Shown in pieces: positions 49,592 through 60,190 of a stretch of 64,000 bases of DNA (its first letter is position 1; every line of letters starts with the position of its first letter). Made by a program: the position numbers and the translations under genes. Origin of the DNA: Paramacrobiotus metropolitanus (Eukaryota > Tardigrada > Eutardigrada > Parachela > Macrobiotidae); the NCBI RefSeq assembly GCF_019649055.1, contig NW_026570228.1, forward strand, positions 1,798,001 to 1,862,000. The letters run 5' to 3'. The notes below the pieces were generated by a model. The model was given only the letters and a program-made list of their open reading frames with translations. It searched no databases and was not told the DNA's origin.

Positions 49592-52387
49592 TCATTTCCG
49601 GCCCGCCTTCCACAACGCGACATGCTCTTTGCGCAGCAGCAAATCCGCCAGTTCAACGATCCGATCACCATTGACCCGGGGCTGTCCGTCCATGCCGGCA
49701 TGTTCGTACCGTGCGTACGCTCGCATCGAGCGCACGTACACCGTCTGGTCGCGTTTCAGGTAGTCTTTGGCACGAATCACCTGGTCAGCCGTTGCGGTGT
49801 CGCTCTCGCCGTTTTTGCACCAAGTGAACAACACGTGATGGGGATAACACGCGATCACGCGCGCTGGCTGCCACCACGGTCCCATTTTGCCCAGGGACTG
49901 CACAAACACTTCCTCTCCCGTGCGAAACAATGTCTGTGGACTCTGTTCTTTCTGTTGTTCCTTCGTTAAGCGGCGCTCGGTGGGAAACGCCAAGGTCGGC
50001 TTCACCGTGGCATTCTGGTACATGAACAAACTCAACAGTTCCGATTCCGTCAACAGTCCGCTCTGCGATTCAACAGCAAAGAAGCCAGATAAAATTAGAA
50101 AACAATGTTCAGAAGCAGAAGCGCCATTCAGCTTACTTTGCCCGGGCCGTCTGCTAATTCCGTGTTATTCAAGAGCGGAAACCGCACATGGAACAATGCG
50201 TCTCCCAGCATCTGACGGCGATTGGCCGCTGAAGCCTCCACGGCGTTACTAGAACAGGCCGCCGCTGCCCACCTAAAACAACAACATCCAAGATATTTAC
50301 ACGATAGCCTCGGCATATCAGGAATATTATTGGTATATGTTAAAATTAACGTATGATGATAGACACAAACTATCCAATATACCGTTTACACCTTTAAAAG
50401 GATGTAAATCATGTAACCATGTCTCCTACATTCTACAGTGTTTCCTCGATAGCTGTGGCATCTTTTAACTCTGCTGTATCTACATGCATCTGCACGAGCT
50501 GCAGAAATCGATTAACCTGTGCTACCGAGTACCGGATACAACTGTTAAAGAGATGTTTACTCTGTTAGTAAAATCGTGTTTTTACTCAGTACGTTAAATA
50601 TGTTTGGAAAAAAATACAATAGAAAGTATAAGTCCCCAAAAAATTTCAACCGTAACGTACGTAAGTAAAAATAAATAAACTTTCAAAAGCGAATAGTAAC
50701 AATAAAATGCGCCTGCACGCTAATTCCAATAGGGCAAAAAAGATGCGACAGTTATCGAGAAAAGTGTCACAGCCTTTATTCCCAAACAAGGTCTTCAACG
50801 TTTTACAATGTTGCTCTCACAAGTAAAACAAATTCAACAACGACAATAAGAAGACAACAATACAACAAATACTATAAATTTTGTACCGTTCAACAGCCAA
50901 GTAAATCATGTGTTCCTCCGCCAACAGTGTCTTGCGCTGCAGAATACGCTGCAGTGTTTCCTGTGTGATGCCGTCAAACTGGTCGGACTGCAGCATCGCC
51001 ACACTGTGGTGATCCACTAACGCCAGACACTCGTCCACGATGTTGTCAGCATGCCAGAACACAGCCTGTTAAAGAGAAGACCTGATGACTACGCTCAGTA
51101 CGCTGTTCTTAAATCTTATTCAATAAATACATTTAATTTTAAATTTTGTTAAATGCATAGGATGATAATTTTCCCTACCTGTTTCAAAGTGGCCAGACAA
51201 TTATCGGCAGTCAATTGGCTGACGACGAAATTGCTGCACAGCTGCACCAGCTCCGGTAAACCGTACTTGTTAGCGCAGCTCATCGTGGCGAAAACGTTGC
51301 CGGCGTTTAGATCATCCACTGGAACTCCATCGGTGTACACAAAACTGGAACATTAATAAATTACGGAATCATGGCAGGGGAGAAATACGAGTAAAGAGTA
51401 CAATGCGAGCAAAAAACGCATCACGAGCATACGGAACTACAAGCTCGGAACGTAAGGTACAAAATCAAAATGAGTGGCTACCCACAGCGGTGCACATAAT
51501 TTTTGCAGTTTGTTACAATGCTACGTTATTTTTTCACAGACACCAAATTAAATCAAAGGGCCGCTTTGGCTTATTCGTGTACAACCGGTTTCCTTAAAAA
51601 ATTACGACATCGAGCAAAAGTGGTTTTACCCATAAGTGGAACACGGAAGAGAGAAGCCAAAACAATTAAAACTGTTAAGAATACTAAAAATAAGATTTTA
51701 TAAAATTTGATTTTAAAATGGCCTATTTATATTAATTTGATTTAGGAATCTAATTTAATTCAGCATACTAATCAAGAATGTTTAACATCAAAAAGGAATC
51801 GTAAAATTTAATAAGAATATCCGATAATAATCCTATATTTTTCTCTAACAGTCTAATTACTTTTTTTAGTAATATTAGTTTCACTTTTACCTTAACATGT
51901 TGGCAAAGGCATCCGGGTGAATATCGGGGATATCTACGGCGTCCTGGCCGTTTTCGGGCACATTGCCGTAGAACATCATGCGGAACACCGGGCTGCGAAT
52001 CCCCAAGACGAACCTGCGCAGTGAACAACAACGTTTAACTGACAAACGGCACAAAAGGCAGATAATGAGCAGCCTGGGACACGAAACGAAAGTTCCAAGT
52101 TTGGTTGTGGTTCCAAAGTTCCATGTTTGGGTTTGGTTACCAAAGTTCCATGTTTGGTCCGAACCTGCCTTAAGATACAGTTGTATACAGTATATTCTTT
52201 CTTACTTGTGCGCGGTGAAATCCCGCACATCGCCAGACGGACGTCCCACAGTGAAACGGACATCACTGAGGTCCCCGCTGGCGAACGCCTGCTCCACTAA
52301 GCCAGCCAGACGATTGCGACCTGTTAGCATGGCCGTCGCATGGTTTCGCCCGGCCGGAGCCTCCGATAAAGTTGCACTGGTGGACAT
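49592..52387 (-). CDS. BTB-BACK protein (BTBD3/6-like N-terminus) with a non-PHR C-terminal domain, copy B
   Basis: Six exons: 52387-52206, 52013-51891, 51344-51179, 51065-50887, 50272-50137, 50062-49592 (418 aa, phases agree). BTB is at ~25-155 (LSDVRFTVGR, HKFVLGIRSPVFRMMFYG, VDIPDIHPDAFANML, FVYTDG, ANKYGLPELVQLCSNF). BACK is at ~157-300 (CLATLKQAVFWHADNIV, ITQETLQRIL, FHVRFPLLNN, LFMYQNATVKPTLAFPTERR). These match the BTBD1/2/3/6 family, known CUL3 adaptors. Those proteins end in a PHR domain, but here the last ~110 residues instead read EEVFVQSLGKMGPWWQPARV, then TWCKNGESDTATADQVIRAK. This looks like a small SH3/Tudor-type barrel, which is a guess. The gene is intact, unlike copy A. Confidence 0.85.
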
Positions 52388-52683
52388 GACTAGTTTTAAT
52401 TCGTCGACAGCTTTAAGTTTGATTTTATAGCACTGTAAATATGTTGAGAAAGCTTAATAAAGGGCAGGTTCGGACAAAATCTGAGACAAAATCATATGGC
52501 AAAACGGAAAGAACAAGTCAGAAACGGAATGTAATGAATGTACTCTGTAACTGACACTGACTGCGAGACTCAAAAACCCGAAAAGCATGACGAAATCAAG
52601 CGTGGGCCGAAATGAGCGCGAAATGAGCAAGCGTTCACGTAGACGTTACGCCGTAGCGCTCGGTAGGTGGACGCAAGTTGTCC

Positions 52684-52750
52684 TTTTCGGCATGGTCTGT
52701 GTATATAATATATATGGTCTGTGTATTATATACACAGACCATGTTTTCGG
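52684..52750. repeat. Short perfect hairpin flanked by direct repeats
   Basis: Arms ATGGTCTGTGTATATAATA (52692-52710) and TATTATATACACAGACCAT (52724-52742) are exact reverse complements. The word TTTTCGG flanks the structure on both sides (52684-52690 and 52744-52750), as a target duplication of a tiny insertion might. It lies just past the end of tandem unit 2. Confidence 0.7.
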
Positions 52751-55532
52751 GCCTGATTTTCCGAACACAGCTTTATACAACGGTTAGATCCATAGAAGTT
52801 CTTTATGTACGAATACAGAATACAGATTGCCGATTATTAACGCAAGTCAAGCAATAATAAAATGCACATCTCCAGTAAACTTATTTTCGATAATATCGAT
52901 AATTTAAGAGCTCTATTAGTATTAACGTGTGGCTCTTCGTACCAATTGCGAGGTTGAAACAAATGAACGCGGTACATATAACATAGGAAATGAATGGAAA
53001 ACGATTTTTTCAGTGGATTAAATGTGCAGGATTCGTGTTTTTGGATGGATGGTCAGTTAATACGCTACAAACTACACGCATTCATTAACAAAACCGGCCA
53101 GCTAATCGCCATAATTATTTTGTCTACTGGGTTTTGGTATTATAATAAGCGCTATTTTTTCAAGGCATGCATGAAACCAGCTGTATGTATACTTTCGGTA
53201 CGGAGTTACAAACACTGTGCGATCGGCAAAGGCTTAAAAGCAGCGCCTATACAGAATGTGACCTTTACTGTAAAGGTCTCACCGCTTGCCACATTCACTG
53301 ACAGAGCCCATATTTTGCATATATGCAGTAAGGATTGTATTGCAACTTCTATTCGAACGCCCGTAGCTGCAAAATTTTCAGTGCTGTGCAGGTAAGAATT
53401 TTAATTTATTGCAAAAATGGAACATCCAACATACGCACGCTTGTAAGCGCATATTGCATTATTGTTGAGTCAGTGTAGGTAATTAATTTACTTTAAAAAA
53501 GGCGCAGCCACTTCGCCTACCACGAAAGAACTATGTATACGAAAATGCTTAAGCTTGTCGAAACTTTTGATTTTTTGCACACTTCGAGCAGTGCAGCAAA
53601 ATATCTACGCACGAATTAAACTTGAAGTACCTTGTAATTATACTGAAATTATAAATGCGCGATATACGCTTCCCTTTTTGGGCTAAGTGATTTTAGAAGC
53701 TATAATTAAAATACAAAGTAATAAGGCGACCAGAAATAATGCTGTAGTGCAAACCGTATAAAGTTCGTGAAAGTACACCAGAGTACTACAGTATTAGGAA
53801 ATTAAATCTACCATAATTGCTGCTACGAAACAAATGACTTTTGACAGTGGATCTAAATAACATCCATGTAAGGTTTATCCTTTTAGCTTAGCTGAAACGT
53901 GCAAAAAAAATTGCATTGCTGATAATTTCCTGTCGTGAACAGTCAAGCTCGCATACTGTCATACAGAATGTTCAACGAGATCCATCAGTATCTTAGAAGA
54001 ATGAGCAGGAATGTATAGAAGTACGCGTATTACTGTAATTTACGTAGTTACGATGTACAATCAAATTTTTTGCGCTCTACAAGGCTTTAGCGCTCTAGAT
54101 CTGAAATTTTAGAGCTCTGGAATCACATTGTTCCAGTAAAGTTTGAGTTCCAGTAAAAGCCGTACATACAGAAACAAACTTGCCTTTTGAAACCAGCCAA
54201 ATAAAAGCGAAATTTCGACTGGTCAAGGATTTGAAGTCGGAGTCTTCTGGTCAACAGCCGATAAAAGATGCATTCGATGCTGGATTCTCACCAAAATGTG
54301 CAAAAAGCAGTCAAACTATTTTGTCGTTTTAGTAAAATGTTTATGGCGACACTCCAACCAAAAGCCCATTTCTAAGAATTTTTTTTCGAAGGTGAACACA
54401 CTTGGCTGAATAACCCTCTGTATTAATTTATACGCGTGCAGATACAGCACGTACATGCGTATGTATTTCACAATTCTTTGCATAAGCTTATTTTAAAATC
54501 TTTATCATACTCACGCTCTACGTAATACGCTTTGTACTCTAGATCTGATGCAACCAGTATAAATTAATGAACCTGCATTTCCTGCTCCGGTGTTTTTACG
54601 CCGCATTACCTCCACCCCGTCGTGAATGGAGCCTTATTACCGCTGCCCGCTGGCTGTGCAGTATACGTACAGCAACGCCGCCGGCCGGCATTTATAACCG
54701 ACGTTTGCAGGATGGATGCACAGTAGGGGCGATAATATCCCCCGCTCACCGGAAGTGGCCCTGAGTGGGCTTCATTCAGCCGGTCTGGTTGACAGTGTAC
54801 AGCCTCGCCCATCATACAGAAATCTGACAAGAGAGCGACGGCAAGAGAAGAAAAAACCACAAACCGGCAAAGACGGTTAATTAAAATTACTTAGCACGCT
54901 TTAATAGTTATGACCATCCACAGCAGTGGCAGAGCGCGCCAGAGCCGGCCTCCCACATTTATCCACAGGGAAGACTTTTCTCCTTGACACGCAATAGGCC
55001 CCAGGAAGCCCTGTCAGGCATTCACGTCAAGCGGCATTCCATTTCACCAACTACACATTTTATTATACGCGACGATCATTCTTCTACAAGCGACGTGTCG
55101 CGGTATATATAAAACACTTGTTATCCCAATGCTCATGTTAATCCGCGCTGATGTATTATACTCCAACGTCTTGGTTATATATGTGTGTCATGTAATATAT
55201 TAATCAAACCCTCCCGTGTGGGGATTAATGTATTGAGGCATACACTATATCTACCGGAAGAAAAAGCCGGATTATAAGGGAGTAATTTGTCGACACGTTA
55301 GACAGAGGCTGGCCGCGGCGGCGGTGCACGACTGATTTCATCCCGGCACGTTTTTGCTGATGCCGGTCTTCCGGTGATCCGCGTTTAGGGTTTTTCTATA
55401 ATTTATACCCCCTCATTCATTAATATCAGTCCTTAATGCCCTGCGATGAATTTATATGGTGTTGCAGATTGGCACGCTTAATGTGCACGGTGATATTTCC
55501 TGGCTTTGATAATTGTAGATAGGAATTTTTAC
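52751..55532. other. Long spacer upstream of the RASD-type gene
   Basis: No gene recognised. A 133-codon open frame at 52994-53395 has no recognisable family pattern and AT-rich codon use, so it is not called. GC-richer islands at ~54590-55020 and ~55300-55380 could be promoter or a non-coding first exon of the GTPase gene. No splice link could be fixed. Confidence 0.45.
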
Positions 55533-58500
55533 ATGATGAATGATTTACTGACGGAGTTGCAGTGCACGCAGCCACCAGCGGGCAACTGCTACCGTTTGAT
55601 AATATTAGGTAAGTTTTCATTTTTAGATTTAAACCATTTTTGTCCGTGCATTGTTAATAGCTCTAGATTAAATACTTTCATTGCTCTAGAAATTGCCTAA
55701 TATGATGTTTTTTAAAGATGTATTTTGACCACTCTGACAGATTGAATTATTTTAACTACAACATGTACATAAAACGGTGCGCTGTCTTCAGTAGTATGAC
55801 ATAGACTGGTAATAGGTACTTGTACAAAAATAACATAATACTAGCCCGTGTATAAAATTACTTACGATTAATACTGTACGTTGCCTATAGCCGTTGTTTT
55901 GTCTATAAAAACGACCGCAGGATTGCTTATTACAGATTTTTTATAATCAGAAAAACCGTGGCATCACGTTTGGTGTTAGACTGTACACTTACAATTATCG
56001 TTGCTTCATTTTGTATATTGTTTTTACAAAGCGTAAATGTAAGCTGGGAAATATTACTACTCTGTGAAACTTTTGAAAACCATATTAATTTTAGTACGTA
56101 GTCTTCTTATCGAAATATCTACATTATACCGGTGTTTCAGCACTCATAGGCTACGAAATACGTTTTATAAAAGTGCAGTACAGACTGTACAAGTATACAG
56201 TGTTAAAGATTAGTAGAACGGACTTGTGAATTATTTGATTGCCCGTTATTTGGCAATGTTTTGACAGTATTTTAATTTTATTTATCCAAACTTAGCGTTG
56301 TGTCTTTTGCTTCTGTTTAATTTAAATAAAAAATAGTCCGTGTTTGTGTTTAGGATCAGGACGTGTGGGAAAAACAGCCATTGTTAAGCGATTCCTGTCT
56401 GATGACTTCACCGAATGCTACATTCCCACCATAGAAGATTTCCATCGGAAGATCTACAAAATCCACAACGACGTCTATCAGCTGGACATTGTTGACACAT
56501 CAGGCATTCATCCGTTTCCGGCCATGCGCCGCTTATCATTTCTAACTGGTACGGGAGACGCATTTCTGATAACATTTATACGCAATCCGCCTTGTTGACC
56601 GAAATCCATATATAGTGTGCAATTTTTAATTTCCGGTGCAGTGCAACATCGGTAAATACAACTGAATATCCTTAAGACAGCGCTTATGCAACTCTTAACA
56701 TCCCAGTCAAAAGCATCTTCTCTTTCTGATAAAAATAATTATTAAGACTTATGTTGCAACATAAGTCTTAATAATTATTTTTATCAGAAAGAGAAGACGC
56801 TTTTGACATGAATACTTTTGACACTTTTGACATGCTTTGAATTGACTATATTATTACAAACAGTTAGTGTTACTGGAGCGTATAATTTTTTCCTATTTGT
56901 CGGAAATACAATTTACACTTATAAGTTATAAGTAAGAGTAATGAACAAAAATATGTTGACATTTTGGATAAGAAAAATAGGGATCAGATTACGCAGAGTT
57001 TTAATTAAGTAGTAGATTGAATTGCGATTTTCCCTGATGCGTGTGTACGGTGCAGGTGATGCCTTCATCCTGGTGTACAGTATCGATTCCCGGGAATCTT
57101 ACGAAGAGGCCTTACGCCTTCGGGAGCAAATACTGGAATCGATACGCTCGGCCGCCACCGGAAACAAGAGCAAATCAGGCCGCTCGCACAATAAGAATGC
57201 TCCCACGGTGCCCATGATTATTGCAGGTATAACGCAGGAATTTGCCGGCAGAGCAGTTTATAAATAAAAGTCGTCATAATAATATGGTACGATCGATGAT
57301 TTTATGTATCTTATTATAGAATACGTAATACGTGCTAATTGTGCAATATATTATACAAAGTAGCTAATGGTGTACAGCTGAACGATCAAATTTTTTATTA
57401 GTATGCCTATGATTAAGAATCATTACATGACGTTATCATAATGCAGTCTAATTATGGGTTTCCACTACATACATATCGGCAATTTTGTAAATGAGACTCA
57501 CAACGCATAAAAGAATCAATAATCGAGACTTGAATTACAGATAATTAAGCGCTTGTTTCACGATGCCCATAGCAGTGTTTTCCTCACACTCATCTAATGG
57601 TTTATGGTTACACTGTTTATTTATGTCGGAATGGAACACTCAGAATGTAACGCATAAATAACAGTTTCATACAAATTGACACTCATTACAGTACAAATCG
57701 CAGTATATAATTTTAACCTTTGGTGACACATTTTAATGTAGAGGGCAAATACATGTAGTTTAACTACGGATCAGAAGGAAAATTAACAACATCGTAGAGC
57801 AATGGCAATTTTGGTATAAAACTGCTCGGTGATAATGTAGACAGCATCCTTTTGGTGTACATTATGCCAAATTTCAGTTGTAAATCTATAAAACTAAAAA
57901 AGGAAAAAATGTTTTTGATGAAAACGCATGAGTGCTAAAAATATTTACTTACTTTTTCATCAGAAAATTTTCGCCTTTTATAGTATTAAAATGATGTAGT
58001 ACTTATCTGTAAGCCAACCGATGAGGTATGAAAGCAAATGTTGTAAGTTTACGAGACCGTTGGACATTTTTTTTTACATTTGGGCAAATAGCATAATATT
58101 CAAACGCTAATTCAAGTGCTGTTCAGTTTTAAACAGGCTAACGAATTTGCTATAAGTCAGTTTAAGTTACCGGCGTTGCAGTACGTACTTATTACCGACG
58201 TGAATGATACATTGTTTTACATTGTATCATTCTGTCGATCAGTTGATGTCGTCTAATGGCAATATAATATTATTCTAATGTTGATAAAACAATAGTAATA
58301 ATTATCATTATGCAGAAATATTGTGCAGAATCAAAATGTAATAATACATTATTGATTATGTTATGTAGTTTAATACATATGTAGTTCTATTTTTCAGTTG
58401 CGTAGTACTGGTATAATAATTTTTTCCTGCCACGTTTGCTATGCAGAATAATCATTTTCTTATGTGTTACATATATAGGCAACAAAAGCGACAAGGCGGA

Positions 58501-59170
58501 AGCGTCGCGTGTGGTCAGTACGGCGGAAGTGGAGCATATGCTGGGCCGTTTCAAGGACAACGTGGCCTTCATCGAATGCAGCGCCAAAGACAACACCAAC
58601 ATCGCCGAGCTTTTTGAATCCCTGTTTGTCATGGCGGATTTCCCGGACGAGATGATTCCTAATGCCGGTCGACGCATCTCCCTGACACATGGCGGGAATG
58701 TTTTAATTAACGATAACAATACGAGCAAAGCCGGCAACCAGTCGGCGGCATCCCGGCTGCCGTTGCAACGCGCCGGGCAACGGGGGGATGACTATAATGC
58801 CGGCGCAAATGGCAGTTATAATAAAAATCACAATCCAGCCATGCGACACGGCATAACACTCCGTCGCCGGCTGAGCGACGCCTACAGCGCCCTCATCACC
58901 AACGTCAGACGTCCGTCCATTAAGGCTGATCTGATTATGGTCAGCGAAAAACGCCAGCAGCCCGGCGGAGCGGGCGGTCGGGTGAAAAATCGTAAGAAAC
59001 GCTCCGTCGTGCACCGTGCCGCATCTGCCGCCGGGAAGAGTACCGGTCGCAGTCATGCGGAGCGGGAGATTAATGGGACTGCCGCCACCGGGGTGGGCCG
59101 GCGTTCGCCCGATGATAGTCAGGAGGATGTGAAAAAGAGGCACTCGTGTTTTAAGCGCTGCTGGAGCTGA
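55533..59170 (+). CDS. RASD: RASD-type (Dexras1/Rhes) small GTPase
   Basis: Four exons: 55533-55608, 56354-56548, 57056-57226, 58479-59170 (377 aa). All GTPase motifs are present: P-loop GSGRVGKT (26-33), switch I TIEDFHRK (Thr51), DTSG (73-76), NKSD (149-152) and SAK (182-184). The signature DTSG.HPFPAMRRLSFLTGD is that of RASD1/RASD2. Where Ras has Gln61 this protein has Ile77, so intrinsic GTP hydrolysis may be low, as RASD proteins already differ there. The C-terminal ~150-residue extension is basic. The protein ends HSCFKRCWS. The last Cys is third from the end, so there is no standard CaaX box for farnesylation, unlike the vertebrate proteins. The first of two adjacent ATGs was taken as the start. 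Confidence 0.92.
56706..56807. repeat. 102-bp near-perfect palindrome in the RASD intron 2
   Basis: Arms of 51 bp meet at ATGTTGCAACAT with no spacer. The only mismatch by eye is at CATC/GACG (one base pair). It would form a strong hairpin in DNA or in the unspliced transcript. It is followed by two further CTTTTGACA words. Confidence 0.85.
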
Positions 59171-60190
59171 ACGTTGTATAAAGGCAATAGCCGTCGTAGT
59201 TTCACCTTGAAACTGTAAAACATTTCATTATTAACGACATTAATATGTGGAAGTTAATGCGATAGAGCGAATCGCATTTTACAGTATTTTCTATAGCTTC
59301 TTTCGTTGTTGCTCTGTACCTTGCTTTTTGTAATCGGAAAAGGCTACGCAGTCATCCCTGTATTTACCGGAAATCGTAATTAATGAAGAAACAATGTATG
59401 TAAATAAATTTTGATGCTGTCGATAACTTGGTATTGGACAAATGGTTTCGTTTATTTGTCGAATCAGACCAGTATTAGCTCGGTAAACAATTTAATAGAT
59501 TGCAAAACGTGTTCAACAATCAACACAACTAAACCATGTTTCATAGACTAGTAAGATGCCATGATCGACCGGCCATAAGACGGTACACTGTATACCGGTA
59601 AGCCCGGCACACGGTGCATGCATATAATAATTATGTTCATTTACTTCAGCTAATACGCCATAGTTTATATACCCTAACTCACCTAAGATACCTATTACCT
59701 ACTTACCCAATCTGATTTACCTTCTGTTCAAAGTGTTAATGATTACGTCTTAGACTCTTACGATACCGTTGTAAACTTATAATACATTTTTATTAGGTCC
59801 GAAATACACGAAACTAAACACAGTGGAATCCGTGGACAAGTGGACAACCATAGCATCTGAAACTAAATTTGAAAATGTCGCTATGTCAGCCACAGAATTA
59901 AGCAGTCAGAATAAATACAAACAGCAGTCGCAATGAAGACCACCGTTCGCCTGAGCGTTACGTACAAGCAAACACTGGTCGTTCGCAATCTCAAAAGTTG
60001 CTCACTCATTTGGAGTCGTTTTATATGGAATCAGGAATCAGGAATTTTTATATTCTATTTTCGTTTTACTGTTTTCCGGTCTTCCAGTCTTCTTTCAATA
60101 TTACTGTTACAATAGCTCTGTGACTGCCAGCCTTTCCTGAGTTTCCGCATATCGTTGTGACATCCGTAATCTCTCCAGTTGATCCCAAAA
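59171..60190. other. RASD 3' flank and CCT3 upstream region
   Basis: A poly(A) signal AATAAA lies at 59403-59408, about 235 bp after the RASD stop. The remainder shows no coding pattern. The CCT3 promoter should lie in the last few hundred bases. Confidence 0.55.

Larger units (their letters stand above)
48060..52690. repeat. Tandem duplication unit 2
   Basis: Partner of 43470-47880. It holds the decayed FBXW10-like exon with an inserted element, the degenerate repeat array, the intact BTB-BACK copy B and the shared upstream flank. Confidence 0.85.

Noticed and set aside
49216-49613. Phe/Leu-rich minus-strand frames with a repeating FLMxAK pattern
   Set aside because: The pattern comes from the degenerate DNA repeat AAAAAGCG. 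Frames shift between repeats and do not join the BTB gene.
52994-53395. 133-codon open frame with a start ATG
   Set aside because: AT-rich codon use, no family pattern, no clear splice partners and no copy elsewhere. Probably chance.
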